Shown here one piece after another: positions 1-8,180 of a stretch of DNA of 59,655 nt. Source of the stretch: a virus. The first letter of the stretch is position 1. Each line of letters begins with the position of its first letter. The stretch covers positions 1 through 59,655 of the IMG/VR virus record IMGVR_UViG_3300024348_000038; one strand, given 5' to 3'. The notes below the pieces were generated by a model. It made no database searches. It saw only the letters and a list, made by a program, of their open reading frames with translations, and had not been told where the DNA came from. The position numbers were made by a program, and so were the translations under genes.

Positions 1-2
1 GT

Positions 3-305
3 GAACCTATCGACTCAAGTAAAGTATTTTCATTACCATCAAAGGACACTGATATTTCATCTTTAAGTGACGTAGAATTGTCTCCGCAAAGTGAAAATTA
101 TATTTCTAAACAATCTAATATGCGGGATACTTCATCTCTCAAAACATATCCTACTTACTCATATGAAGGAACAATTGCAATTCAACCAATAATTTATACA
201 ATTACCAAGCAAATTCCAGTTCCAATGGATGGTAATAAATCAACTACATTTGTTGTTAGTGGTGGTGTAAATAATAGTAATATGCAAAGTCTAAGCAGAG
301 GATAA
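3..305 (+). CDS. C-terminal fragment of a virion/baseplate protein (5' truncated)
   Basis: This frame is open from the window edge to the TAA at 303-305, so it is the last ~100 residues of a longer protein and its start lies outside the window. The tail is Ser/Thr/Asn rich and ends with a beta-type segment (IQPIIYTITKQIPVPMDG) followed by TTFVVSGGVNN. I recognise no domain. The next gene (baseplate hub) starts 2 nt downstream of the stop, so the two are in one operon and the product is probably a tail or baseplate component (inference from position). Confidence 0.7.
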   Translation, partial: EPIDSSKVFSLPSKDTDISSLSDVELSPQSENYISKQSNMRDTSSLKTYPTYSYEGTIAIQPIIYTITKQIPVPMDGNKSTTFVVSGGVNNSNMQSLSRG

Positions 306-306
306 G

Positions 307-1638
307 ATGTCCGCAGCAAACCGCCACGCACAGGCAGGTGAAGCCCAGATAAAACTATTTGAGTTTTATTCAAATTATAATAACAATAAACCTCTTGATG
401 TTTCAAGTAGTTGTATTGAGTTGAATTATTATGAAAGTATTTTGGATAATACAGTAAGAGCAACCGCCACCTTTGCTGATACTGGGTATAGGGATTCTAG
501 TGATGGATCTGCTATTGTCGAAGAGAATGATTTGAATTTGACTGTTGGTGAGAAAGTGAATTTAAAAGTTACCGATGGAAATCAATTTGATTTAAACTTC
601 ACCGGCGAAAAACATTTAAGAATAAAAGAAACAAGAAACATAGATGAAAGTACAAATAAACTAACCTTTACGGTTGATTTATTTTCAAAAGAGTCTATTG
701 ATAATGAGTTAGAGCAATATCGCGTTAAACAAAGATTTGATGGTAAGGTGTCTGATTCTGTGGAGAAAATCTTAAAAGAAGTTTTAAAAACAGAGAAGGA
801 TGTTGATATTGATACTACGCTTAATGAGTTTTGTTTTATTGGAAATGTGGAAAAACCTTTTTACAAAATTGCTTGGTTGGGACCAAGATCTGTTCCCGAC
901 GTAAAAGATGCAAAAGGAAATCTTGCTGGGTTTTTCTTTTATGAAACTTATGATGGATTTAAATTTAAATCAATTGATAAATTATTTCGACAAGACCCTA
1001 AAAGAAAATTAATATTCAATAATATTATTGAGTCATCTCCACCAGAGGGATATGATATCAAAATTCTTGACTATTATTTTGATAGTACATTTGATTTAAA
1101 AAAATCTCTTGTCACTGGAGACCTGTTTAATACAAAGTTGAAGGCAGTGAATGCATATGAAAGTGCGTATAGGGAGAATGGATTTGATTATAAGAGTCAG
1201 GAGTTGGTAGATAATCTTGGTGGAAAAGAATTTCCTTTAGTTGCTTTTGATTTAAAAGCACAAGAACAAATCACAAGAATATCTTACAAATGGGATGACC
1301 CGGGGTTCCTTGTACCTGGAAAAGATTTATTAACTCAACTTCTTAAATCTACATACATCAATTACAGTAATGATGAAATTTTAAGGCAATCATATGTCAG
1401 ATACAATAACCTTTTTAATGTTAAACTTTCAGTCACAATTGCCGGCGATATGAGTTTGAGAGCAGGAGACTTACTTCATTGCGATTTCCCAGAGGTTACC
1501 TCAAATACAACAAAATCTTATAGCAAGAAGAAAAGTGGTATATATATGATAACAGATGTGTGTCATCGTGTAACCAAAAATAGTTGTTTCACAAGACTCA
1601 ATTTGGTAAGAGAATCAATCGGAAGAAAGTCATCCTAA
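307..1638 (+). CDS. Baseplate hub protein, gp27-like
   Basis: 443 residues. It looks like the large hub protein that precedes gp5 in T4-like cyanophages. The middle contains a run (FIGNVEKPFYKIAWLGPRSV, then GFFFYETYDGFKFK) that I associate with the cyanophage hub family. In T4 the equivalent gp27 trimer forms the torus that holds the gp5 spike. Order supports the call: the OB-fold gp5-like gene begins 217 nt downstream, separated only by a tiny acidic gene. No enzymatic motif is visible. The start ATG follows the previous stop by 1 nt. The gp27 equivalence comes from context and recall, not alignment, so the family call is moderate while the CDS itself is certain. Confidence 0.75.
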   Translation: MSAANRHAQAGEAQIKLFEFYSNYNNNKPLDVSSSCIELNYYESILDNTVRATATFADTGYRDSSDGSAIVEENDLNLTVGEKVNLKVTDGNQFDLNFTGEKHLRIKETRNIDESTNKLTFTVDLFSKESIDNELEQYRVKQRFDGKVSDSVEKILKEVLKTEKDVDIDTTLNEFCFIGNVEKPFYKIAWLGPRSVPDVKDAKGNLAGFFFYETYDGFKFKSIDKLFRQDPKRKLIFNNIIESSPPEGYDIKILDYYFDSTFDLKKSLVTGDLFNTKLKAVNAYESAYRENGFDYKSQELVDNLGGKEFPLVAFDLKAQEQITRISYKWDDPGFLVPGKDLLTQLLKSTYINYSNDEILRQSYVRYNNLFNVKLSVTIAGDMSLRAGDLLHCDFPEVTSNTTKSYSKKKSGIYMITDVCHRVTKNSCFTRLNLVRESIGRKSS

Positions 1639-1639
1639 A

Positions 1640-1855
1640 ATGGAAAAGTCACTTCAACAACACATTAATGATGATCGTGATGAGTTAGATAATCCTAACA
1701 CAGGTAGTCAGCGTCGTCGTCATCTAGAAGATGAACTTGATGCTTTAGAAGCATATCAGGCAAATCATCCAGACGAAGAAAACGATCCAACTCCATTAGA
1801 ACTTTATTGCGATACTCATCCCGATGCCCTTGAGTGTAGAGTTTACGAGGATTGA
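1640..1855 (+). CDS. Small acidic conserved cyanophage protein
   Basis: 71 residues, very acidic and charged. The first half is helix-forming (HINDDRDELDN, then RRRHLEDELDALEAYQ) and the end carries two cysteines in a DTHPDALEC run. I recall the same small protein beside the hub genes of marine T4-like phages, but no function is known to me. It lies between the hub gene and gp5. Its TGA overlaps the ATG of the next gene (TGATG), indicating translational coupling. It might be a baseplate assembly factor (inference from position). Confidence 0.8.
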   Translation: MEKSLQQHINDDRDELDNPNTGSQRRRHLEDELDALEAYQANHPDEENDPTPLELYCDTHPDALECRVYED

Positions 1856-2553
1856 TGAACGCATACTCAGGAAACTTTGATTTAAATACAATCACTGCTC
1901 TACCGACTTGGTTTGGTAGAGTGGTTTCTACTACTTCCTGGCAACCAAATATTGAAGGTTCTCATTTTGATCCAAAAGAGCAAAAAGGTTGGGGATATCG
2001 CTACCGTGTAAGATATTTTGGATTACATTCAGCAAGAACTGATGAACTTCCTGATGAGCAATTGCCAATGGCAAATGTAATTATGCCAGTGACGGGAGGA
2101 TCGGGTATTGGTGGATTTGTAGATACTCCTGCTTTGTCAGCAGGAACGATTGTGGTTGGTTTCTTTTTTGATGGAATGTCAGGACAAGAACCTTATATTT
2201 TTGGTGCTCTGATTAATTCAAATAATGATATTCCAAAACAACAACCAAAAGATGAAACTGGTGGACTTCAAGTTTTTGGTGATGACTATAGGGGAACCAC
2301 GCCACAATTTGCTTATAATATTCCCGATCATTTAACATATACTATTAAACCAGAGAGACCGCCAAATGCTAGTACTCAATATAAAATAGCACAGTCTTTT
2401 CCATATACTTTGGAAGAATTGAGACGGAGAACAGAAGCGAGAGAAGCAGCAAGACCTCAAGTTGGTGATGTAGTAACGGATGCGGAAATTAGAGCAGAAT
2501 TGGAAAAAGAGAGATACATAATAGAGAATGGAACTTTACCACCAACGCAATAA
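1855..2553 (+). CDS. gp5: Baseplate central spike/hub protein gp5-type, OB-fold domain
   Basis: 232 residues from the ATG at 1855. The first ~120 residues match the OB-fold start of gp5/VgrG-type spike proteins: WFGRVVSTT, a hydrophilic stretch, RYRVRYFGLHS, LPMANVIMPVTGG, GTIVVGFFFDG and EPYIFGALINS. In T4 this domain sits in the gp27 torus. The T4 lysozyme domain is not visible here: after residue ~130 the chain is short, Pro/Gln rich and ends in charged helix. The lytic domain is therefore missing or in another protein, as I recall for cyanophages. Downstream genes probably supply the needle. Confidence 0.8.
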   Translation: MNAYSGNFDLNTITALPTWFGRVVSTTSWQPNIEGSHFDPKEQKGWGYRYRVRYFGLHSARTDELPDEQLPMANVIMPVTGGSGIGGFVDTPALSAGTIVVGFFFDGMSGQEPYIFGALINSNNDIPKQQPKDETGGLQVFGDDYRGTTPQFAYNIPDHLTYTIKPERPPNASTQYKIAQSFPYTLEELRRRTEAREAARPQVGDVVTDAEIRAELEKERYIIENGTLPPTQ

Positions 2554-2565
2554 AGGTTATAAATT

Positions 2566-3549
2566 ATGGGAGTAGCACCAGCAGAGAGAAGGTTTCCAAA
2601 TCAAGCTGCGATAGACAAGTCTCACATTATTGGCAATAAGAAAGTAAATTATGCAGCTGCACTTCAAGCAGATGATTTTTCGCGTGTTTATGCTGCTGCT
2701 AGCTCCTGCCAACAAGACAATTCAGATGTAAAAGGAATACAAAGGGTTATTAAAAATCTTCAGAATGCAATAACAACTATTAAAAGATTTTCTAACATCA
2801 ACTCTGCAGTTGATGCATTAATCAATGAAGACGTAGAGCCTGGGAAGACAATTAAAAAAATAGTTAGTATCGCTACTACAGATATTGCTGGATATGTGAA
2901 AAACATTGTTGGAAGAGTTCGTGGATGGGTTTTAAACCAAGTTCAAAATAATGTTAAAAAAGTTCTTCCATTTTTGTTCCCAGGTGAGATGCCATCATTT
3001 TTAGATGGATTGAATAAGGGTGTTAATGGACTATCTTGTGCTTTTGCAAAAATAGTAAGAGCTCTTGCTTCAACTGTTGGGGGATTACTTTTAGACTTGA
3101 TTGATAAGTATGTCAATGGACCTCTATGTATAGTAGAAGATTTTATTGATCAGTTATTGAGAAAAATTACTGATCCTATTTCTGATGCTATTAATGCAAT
3201 TAATGCTTTTCTTGGAAGTATTGTTGGAAAAATTACTAATCTTGCTGATAGTTTGTTCAATGCAATTGATTTTGTTACTGGAATTCTAAATTTCTTTAAG
3301 TGTGACGATGACAAATCTTGCCCTGTTGTGTTTGAGATAGATAGGGGTGGAACATTAAGTCAAGGAGAAAACTTCTTAAGAGGCGAAAATGCGTTGTCTC
3401 CTGGAACAAAATATGCAGAAGGAATGACTAACGGAGATAACTCTGGAACTGTAAATTATGGAACAGTTACTAGCATAGAGACAGATTCTTTAGAACCTCC
3501 TCAAAACTTTGGGGAAACTAGAGGCGGTATTACTTTAGAATTACAATAA
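2566..3549 (+). CDS. Virion protein, helical/amphipathic, function unknown
   Basis: 327 residues inside the baseplate operon. Residues ~70-240 are a long series of amphipathic and hydrophobic helices with regular Ile/Val/Leu spacing (for example LASTVGGLLLDLIDKYV and AINAFLGSIVGKITNLADS), somewhat like tape-measure or membrane-interacting tail proteins. A CDDDKSC pair follows, then a polar Gly/Asn-rich tail. No known catalytic motif. Position between the gp5-like protein and an Ig-domain protein suggests a tail-tip part that could interact with the host membrane (inference). Confidence 0.7.
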   Translation: MGVAPAERRFPNQAAIDKSHIIGNKKVNYAAALQADDFSRVYAAASSCQQDNSDVKGIQRVIKNLQNAITTIKRFSNINSAVDALINEDVEPGKTIKKIVSIATTDIAGYVKNIVGRVRGWVLNQVQNNVKKVLPFLFPGEMPSFLDGLNKGVNGLSCAFAKIVRALASTVGGLLLDLIDKYVNGPLCIVEDFIDQLLRKITDPISDAINAINAFLGSIVGKITNLADSLFNAIDFVTGILNFFKCDDDKSCPVVFEIDRGGTLSQGENFLRGENALSPGTKYAEGMTNGDNSGTVNYGTVTSIETDSLEPPQNFGETRGGITLELQ

Positions 3550-5202
3550 ATGGCAGACCAATATAGAGACTCTTGTGTAGACAAGCAGAATAAAAAAAGA
3601 AAGTCTTTCAATGAAAGACCTAACGATCCAGTTCGTCTTTCTTTTTATGATAAAGATGGAATGAAAGTTAATGATGTAACTCGCAGTGAAGCAAATTGTA
3701 TCGCTAAATTAGACCCAAAACAACTTTTTTATTTTCAAGATGGTAATGGATATCAGAGAGAATTATTAATAGATGAGGTAAATTCTTTAGGATTGAATGA
3801 TCTTCTTCCAACTAATCCACCACCTTGCCCAACAAATCCTCAACTTTGTGGTCCACCAAAGGTTCAGTTTTTTGGTGGTATGGGAATGGGAGCAATGGCT
3901 AATGCAATCATTAGTCCAAACTCAAGTTCTGTGATTGGTTTTGATATTCTTAATCCAGGATTTAATTATCTCAAACCACCATTTGCTCAACTGATTGATG
4001 AATGTGGAAATGGAACTGGAGGTAAACTTCTTGTCAGAACAAAACCTTATGATGGACAAAAAGATCCAGGCAGAGATAGCCCAACAAAAGGTGGACTTGA
4101 GGTAAAGGATATTGTTATTACTGCTCCTGGTGATGGATACCTCCCTGCCCCAAATGGAAGCAAAGGTGGAAATGGGAGAGTCACTGACCCAGCGCCCGAC
4201 CCAAATGATCCATCACCACTACTTCCATTTGTTACATTTACTGCATCAAAGTATCTTATAAATTCTCCAGAAGAAGTAACACTATTTTGGGCAACAGAAA
4301 ATGTTACTACAGTTAGTATTACGGAAGTTGGAAATAATCTTGCAACAACAAGTTCACAAAGAGTCTTAGTTAGAGGAACAACGACATATAGGTTAACTGC
4401 TTCTGGTCCAGGAGGTACTATCAGCACTACTGTTACAATTTCTCTTGTTCCTATTTTACCTCCAGACCCACCAGTTCCAGACCCTGCACGACCACCCTCT
4501 GTAAATTTTGTATCTTCAAAATATGAAGTAACTGATAATGAAGAGTTTGATTTATTATGGCAAGTAACAAATGCAACGAGAGTAGAAATTGACCAAGCAA
4601 TTGGTACAGTAACAAAAGAAGGAAAGATAACTTTAAGTATAGGGAGTACAACAAATTATACTTTAACTGCAATTGGTCCTGGTGGAATTATAAAGCAAAA
4701 AGTCACAGTAAATTATAAGTCACCATTAATTCCTCCTGTTCCACCTGTCCCACCTGTCCCACCAGTCCCACCAGTCCCACCTGTTCCACCAGTTCCTCCC
4801 ACTCCACCAGTTCCACCAGGACCTGTTGATAGTCCTACATATAAAGTACTGATGTGTTTAGATGATATTTACGTTGAAGATGGCGGATTTGGTTTTGTAC
4901 CTGGAGATACTGCAAGAGTTGTTCCTGATAATGGAACTGTAGTTGAATTGGAAATAAATGAAAGAGGTGTGATTATTGCTGTTAGAGTTATTTCTAAAGG
5001 TTGTGGATATACAGATCTTCCAGAGATTGTAATTGAATCTCAAACGGGTTATAATGCAAAACTATATCCCGTATTAAGTGCAACTCCAATCACAAATGAG
5101 CAAGCTTTATTTGATATTCCAGAGGGAGTCCAATTAGTTAGTGTTGTTGATTGTGTAGGAAAAATTCCAGCAAAAACAGAGTTTGATAGAGTACCAAGAT
5201 GA
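3550..5202 (+). CDS. Tail/baseplate protein with tandem Ig-like domains and poly-Pro linker
   Basis: 550 residues. Residues ~224-300 and ~317-391 are two copies of one beta-sandwich module. Each begins FxxSKY, has an FWATENVT or LWQVTNAT strand, and ends TTTYRLTASGPGG or TTNYTLTAIGPGG, typical of bacterial/phage Ig-like domains. A pure (PPV)n linker spans residues ~394-425, from 9-nt repeats in the DNA. N- and C-terminal parts carry small modules with GFNYLKPP, GDGYLPAP and GCGYTDLP that recur in other structural proteins here. Probably an extended carbohydrate- or surface-binding tail component. Its end overlaps the next start by 4 nt. Confidence 0.75.
   Translation: MADQYRDSCVDKQNKKRKSFNERPNDPVRLSFYDKDGMKVNDVTRSEANCIAKLDPKQLFYFQDGNGYQRELLIDEVNSLGLNDLLPTNPPPCPTNPQLCGPPKVQFFGGMGMGAMANAIISPNSSSVIGFDILNPGFNYLKPPFAQLIDECGNGTGGKLLVRTKPYDGQKDPGRDSPTKGGLEVKDIVITAPGDGYLPAPNGSKGGNGRVTDPAPDPNDPSPLLPFVTFTASKYLINSPEEVTLFWATENVTTVSITEVGNNLATTSSQRVLVRGTTTYRLTASGPGGTISTTVTISLVPILPPDPPVPDPARPPSVNFVSSKYEVTDNEEFDLLWQVTNATRVEIDQAIGTVTKEGKITLSIGSTTNYTLTAIGPGGIIKQKVTVNYKSPLIPPVPPVPPVPPVPPVPPVPPVPPTPPVPPGPVDSPTYKVLMCLDDIYVEDGGFGFVPGDTARVVPDNGTVVELEINERGVIIAVRVISKGCGYTDLPEIVIESQTGYNAKLYPVLSATPITNEQALFDIPEGVQLVSVVDCVGKIPAKTEFDRVPR
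4732..4824 (+). repeat. 9-nt tandem repeat coding (PPV)n
   Basis: Imperfect repeats of CCACCTGTC/CCACCAGTC encode a proline-rich rod between the second Ig-like domain and the C-terminal module of the protein at 3550-5202. Such repeats can change length by slippage. Confidence 0.85.
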
Positions 5203-5780
5203 GTTTATCAGAAAATCGTAAAGTAAAAAGAACAGGCACTGCCGATGGAATGATTTCTTTTGGTCATATTCATCCAGACCAAGTTAAATCCTCTGTAATG
5301 ATTCAAGGACAAGAAGCTCTTGAATACATTGCAATTGATCAAACAGAACCAAGAAAACGATGGATGACTCATCGTTGTAGAGGACGTTATCAAGTTGGGT
5401 GTGGTGACGATATTCCTAAAGATCAAGTTGGTTTTTGGGTAAATGCTGAGTCTAGTGATATTCTAATTCAAACCAAAGGAAGAATTAGAATGGAAGCAGA
5501 GAATATTGATTTTATTGCTCGTGGACCTGACCCAACAAAAGGAGTCATTAATATTATTTCTAATGAAAGTGTAAATATTGATACTAAAAAGTTTACCGCA
5601 AACACGAGTGAATCCATCAGTCTATATACTGATGGTGAGATGCAACAAACTGCGATGAATATTATGAAAAGTTTTGCGGGTAGTTTTCAAAAAATGACAT
5701 CTATGAGTGCATCTAAACTGCCATCTGTACCAATACTTGATGGAATCGCAAAAAATCTAACAGAAATATTACCAATATAA
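5199..5780 (+). CDS. Spike/needle-like baseplate protein with beta-repeat
   Basis: 193 residues. Residues ~85-150 are a series of short alternating strands (SSDILIQTKGRIRMEAENI, GVINIISNESVNIDTKKF, ESISLYTDGEMQ). This pattern resembles the beta-prism or beta-helix needle of gp5/VgrG C-termini. As the gp5-like gene at 1855 lacks a needle, this may be the needle supplied as a separate chain (inference). The last 45 residues are Met/Ser rich. ATG overlaps the previous gene (ATGAG). Confidence 0.7.
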   Translation: MSLSENRKVKRTGTADGMISFGHIHPDQVKSSVMIQGQEALEYIAIDQTEPRKRWMTHRCRGRYQVGCGDDIPKDQVGFWVNAESSDILIQTKGRIRMEAENIDFIARGPDPTKGVINIISNESVNIDTKKFTANTSESISLYTDGEMQQTAMNIMKSFAGSFQKMTSMSASKLPSVPILDGIAKNLTEILPI

Positions 5781-5784
5781 TCTT

Positions 5785-6837
5785 ATGTCAAGTTCAAGTG
5801 ATTTTGAGTTGATTCACGGTCAACTTCATGTAACAAAAGATTCGTCAAAACCAGAAGCATTAGGTAGACAAAAAAGAAGCATTCATGGTTCTGCTTATTT
5901 GCAGGGCCCTGTTCAGTTTGGAAATGATAAAACATTCCATTCTGATGAAGTTCCTCCGTTTACTGTACCAATTCCAAAACCAGAAGCGACCGTAATGATC
6001 GGTCCTTTAAAAAATTCAGATTCTCCTTTACCTTCTGTTTGTGATGATAACATAAAGTTTATAGAAAAATGGGAAATATCTCCTTGTGGAGTTGAAGGTG
6101 TTGGAGCAGAAAAATATAAAGAGAAACTTGCAAACCCATATTCTTTAGTTGTCAGATCTGGTTCTCATCAAACAAAAAACCAACAGTGCGGAAAAGAAGA
6201 AATAGACCCAGAAAAAACAAAAGGGCCTGCCGCTGCAATGTTTATTGGTGATGTTGATCTTTATGGATATACTCGAATTAAGGATAAATTATCTGTTGTA
6301 GAAAAGGCAGATTTTAATAATGATATTGTAATCCGACAAGATGTAATCGTAGGTGCTGATGTTGTTGCTAAAGGTAATATTACTGCAGAAGGTGACGTAA
6401 AATCTAATTGCGGTGGACATATACTATCCGCAAAGAAAAACTTTGATATTCCTCACCCAACAAAAGAGGGTTGGAGACTTACTCATACCTGCGTAGAGGG
6501 ACCTGAAGCAGCAGTTTATGTTCGTGGTAGGGTTAAAAATAGTACAGAAATTACTCTTCCTGAATATTGGAAAGGTCTTGTGGATATTGATACTATTACA
6601 GTCAACTTAACTGCAATTGGTGCTCATCAAGATATTATTGTAAAGCGTTGGGATGATGAAAAAGTATACCTCCAATCTCGTGGTGGCATACCTATCAATT
6701 GCTTCTATTATATTATGGCAGAGAGAAAAGATACTGAAAAATTAATTCCAGAGTATCAGGGAACCATTGAGGACTACCCCGGTGACAATTCGCAAAGGTC
6801 CATTGCGGGATACCACTACGACACCAAGGGGGCTTGA
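5785..6837 (+). CDS. Virion structural protein with conserved cyanophage fibre/baseplate C-domain
   Basis: 350 residues. After residue ~160 there is a beta-repeat of fibre type (VIRQDVIVGADVVAKGNIT). It is followed by a block I recognise from T4-like cyanophage structural proteins: KNFDIPHPTKEGWRLTHTC, then VEGPEAAVYVRGRV and EYWKGLVDIDTITVNLT. That block occurs at the C-terminus of several phage fibre and baseplate proteins and looks like a folded tip domain. Last gene of the baseplate operon. Its stop codon lies inside the -35 box of the promoter at 6834. Confidence 0.75.
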   Translation: MSSSSDFELIHGQLHVTKDSSKPEALGRQKRSIHGSAYLQGPVQFGNDKTFHSDEVPPFTVPIPKPEATVMIGPLKNSDSPLPSVCDDNIKFIEKWEISPCGVEGVGAEKYKEKLANPYSLVVRSGSHQTKNQQCGKEEIDPEKTKGPAAAMFIGDVDLYGYTRIKDKLSVVEKADFNNDIVIRQDVIVGADVVAKGNITAEGDVKSNCGGHILSAKKNFDIPHPTKEGWRLTHTCVEGPEAAVYVRGRVKNSTEITLPEYWKGLVDIDTITVNLTAIGAHQDIIVKRWDDEKVYLQSRGGIPINCFYYIMAERKDTEKLIPEYQGTIEDYPGDNSQRSIAGYHYDTKGA

Positions 6838-6847
6838 CAGGGGCCCC
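6829..6847 (+). other. GC-rich hairpin overlapping promoter
   Basis: GGGGC (6829-6833) pairs with GCCCC (6843-6847), with TTGACAGGG as loop. The loop contains the -35 box of the promoter at 6834-6862. There is no T-run after it, so it is a weak terminator at best. Confidence 0.5.
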
Positions 6848-6862
6848 AAAAGGTCCTATAGT
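6834..6862 (+). promoter_or_regulatory. Sigma70-like promoter, -35 in hairpin loop
   Basis: TTGACA at 6834-6839, 17-nt spacer, TATAGT at 6857-6862. The next gene starts at 6888, about 20 nt after the expected start site. It overlaps the stop codon of the preceding late gene, so it separates the baseplate operon from the tRNA/small-gene region. Confidence 0.75.
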
Positions 6863-6887
6863 ACCTAGGTAATCAACGGACGACCGA

Positions 6888-7070
6888 ATGCAAGACGAGT
6901 ACCTCTCACGCTGCGTTGTGGACCCCATCAAGCGTACAGTGTATCTGTACTCCAGTGAAGGGTCAGAAAAGCAAGTGACTTGTGATACGGTAGATGAGTT
7001 TATGAATGTGCTAGAGTACGTTCGTGCTACAGTGGATGAAGAGACACTTTCTTATGCAAGTCCCCTCTGA
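6888..7070 (+). CDS. Small conserved phage protein, unknown
   Basis: 60 residues with strands followed by an acidic helix (VDEFMNVLEYVRATVDEE). It is the first gene after the sigma70-like promoter at 6834. I recall similar short proteins in marine T4-like phages but no function. Codon use fits the phage, and ATG follows the promoter at a suitable distance, although no clear Shine-Dalgarno is seen (CGACCGA). Confidence 0.7.
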   Translation: MQDEYLSRCVVDPIKRTVYLYSSEGSEKQVTCDTVDEFMNVLEYVRATVDEETLSYASPL

Positions 7071-7074
7071 AACC

Positions 7075-7098
7075 AAAATGGACCTTTAATTCCATTTT
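7075..7098 (+). other. Perfect 8-bp inverted repeat (AAAATGGA/TCCATTTT)
   Basis: The hairpin has an 8-nt loop and lies directly after the gene ending at 7070. An alternative pairing GGACCT/AGGTCC shares the same bases. Could be a weak terminator or an RNA stability structure. Confidence 0.4.
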
Positions 7099-7148
7099 AG
7101 GTCCAAAAAAATTCCCGGTAAAAATTGCCCTTATTACTTTTTCAAAAC

Positions 7149-7352
7149 ATGGTTTACAAAATCTCATACAAAGACCTTAAAGAAGAGGCTGTTAAAACCA
7201 CTCCTGAAAATGTAAAAGAGGCAAATGAGGCACTCTTTTCTGCAAAGTGGAATCTTCCCAAAGCAGCAAAGCACTGTGGAATGTCACAAAAAGAAATGAA
7301 GTTGACATTCTGGGAGTATATCAAGTATAATCCTAGTACTTACAAAGCGTAA
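7149..7352 (+). CDS. Small putative helix-turn-helix protein
   Basis: 67 residues from the ATG at 7149; a TTG 24 nt upstream is less likely. Residues ~30-55 (WNLPKAAKHCGMSQKEMKL) have the helix-turn-helix look of sigma-4 or small regulator domains: AAKHCG turn, then MSQKEMK. Could be a phage transcription accessory factor. In T4-like phages such small DNA-binding proteins do occur, but I cannot assign a name. It immediately precedes tRNA-Leu. Confidence 0.65.
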   Translation: MVYKISYKDLKEEAVKTTPENVKEANEALFSAKWNLPKAAKHCGMSQKEMKLTFWEYIKYNPSTYKA

Positions 7353-7359
7353 GTTTTTT

Positions 7360-7443
7360 GGGGCGGTGGTGGAATCGGTAGACACACCAGACTTAAAATC
7401 TGTTGGGCGTATGCCCGTGGGAGTTCAAGTCTCCCTCGCCCTA
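7360..7443 (+). tRNA. tRNA-Leu (anticodon TAA)
   Basis: 84-nt cloverleaf. Acceptor GGGGCGG (7360-7366) pairs with TCGCCCT (7436-7442), discriminator A. The D arm contains GGTAGA. The anticodon stem CAGAC/TCTG flanks loop CTTAAAA with TAA. A long variable arm (GGGCGTATGCCC) is typical of class II tRNA-Leu. T arm is GGGAG TTCAAGT CTCCC. No CCA is encoded. It serves UUA, which suits an AT-rich phage. Confidence 0.92.
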
Positions 7444-7455
7444 TGAGGTTCTACC

Positions 7456-7463
7456 TCTAAATA
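7456..7463 (+). promoter_or_regulatory. Weak late-promoter-like octamer TCTAAATA
   Basis: One to two mismatches from the TATAAATA late octamer, 23 nt upstream of the ATG at 7486, just 3' of the tRNA. Low certainty. Confidence 0.3.
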
Positions 7464-7485
7464 AACAAAAGTAAAGGACTATTCT

Positions 7486-7755
7486 ATGAAGTACAGAATA
7501 GATGCCAGATACGTTTGGTATAATCGCGGAACTCAAATAGTTCTATTGTACTTTATAAATCAAATACCCTTTACTTTTGACGATCTCCCAAAAGACTCTT
7601 TGTTCGATTTGGAACTGATCAAATTGGCAGATAACGAAAGAAGGTTTGAACCAGAAGACCTTTATCAAGCATCATATTACTTAATGCTTGAAGAATGTCA
7701 TCCTCTCTTATATGAGTTGGAACTGGAAAATCCAGAAATGTTACCTGCCGATTAA
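7486..7755 (+). CDS. Conserved phage protein, unknown
   Basis: 89 residues, acidic C-terminus (LYELELENPEMLPAD), a hydrophobic strand at residues ~15-30 (TQIVLLYFINQIPFTF). SD-like AAAGGAC precedes the ATG. The gene sits between the two tRNAs and its stop is 1 nt from tRNA-Thr. No known domain. Confidence 0.7.
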   Translation: MKYRIDARYVWYNRGTQIVLLYFINQIPFTFDDLPKDSLFDLELIKLADNERRFEPEDLYQASYYLMLEECHPLLYELELENPEMLPAD

Positions 7756-7756
7756 T

Positions 7757-7829
7757 GCCCTTGTAGCTCAGCTGGTAGAGCACCGCTTTTGTAAAGCGGT
7801 TGTCGCAAGTTCAAGTCTTGTCGGGGGCT
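7757..7829 (+). tRNA. tRNA-Thr (anticodon TGT)
   Basis: 73-nt cloverleaf. Acceptor GCCCTTG pairs with CGGGGGC with two G-U pairs. D arm is GCTC AGCTGGTA GAGC. Anticodon stem CCGCT/AGCGG has loop TTTGTAA (TGT). T arm is GCAAG TTCAAGT CTTGT. Discriminator T and no encoded CCA. It reads ACA, an AT-ending codon used often in the fibre genes here. Confidence 0.92.
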
Positions 7830-7849
7830 CTGAGTTCTATAACTCCAAA

Positions 7850-8008
7850 ATGTCACTTATTTCACAAACAGACCGTCAAATGGTCATTGAAGCACTTGAA
7901 TATTATGTTCAAAAACTTAAGGAAGATGACTGCACTCCTGCCTCTATCAGTGCTTTCCAAACCCTCCTCAACTGGATTGAACTGGAGCACTTCAAACATG
8001 AAAATTAA
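7850..8008 (+). CDS. Small helical protein, unknown
   Basis: 52 residues (MSLISQTDRQMVIEALEYYV...). Two amphipathic helices, no recognised family. The ATG is 20 nt after tRNA-Thr and there is no obvious SD. Its end overlaps the next gene by 11 nt, which supports co-translation. A larger reading from 7688 runs through the tRNA and is discarded. Confidence 0.6.
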   Translation: MSLISQTDRQMVIEALEYYVQKLKEDDCTPASISAFQTLLNWIELEHFKHEN

Positions 8009-8171
8009 TTTATGGTATTGCGAATCGATGAAACAATGGCGTTGGATTCTTACTGACGATTCACGTCCTGTTCTCAAACAAGAATCTGGTCAACAACCCC
8101 ATCTTCGTGATGCTATGAATGATGTAGCAAATACAGTAGAATATATGTTGCAATGCAAACAAAGTGAGTAA
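7998..8171 (+). CDS. Small conserved phage protein, unknown
   Basis: 57 residues (MKINLWYCESMKQWRWILTD...). Beta hairpin at the start with two Trp, then a helix with HLRDAMNDVANTVEYM. It resembles small cyanophage proteins that transform short W/Y-rich sheets, but no function is known. Overlaps the preceding gene and is 9 nt from the Mom-like gene. Confidence 0.65.
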   Translation: MKINLWYCESMKQWRWILTDDSRPVLKQESGQQPHLRDAMNDVANTVEYMLQCKQSE

Positions 8172-8180
8172 AAATACTTA

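Noticed and set aside
7688-8008. 106-residue plus ORF running through tRNA-Thr
   Set aside because: It crosses the tRNA; the start at 7850 with neighbour coupling is better.
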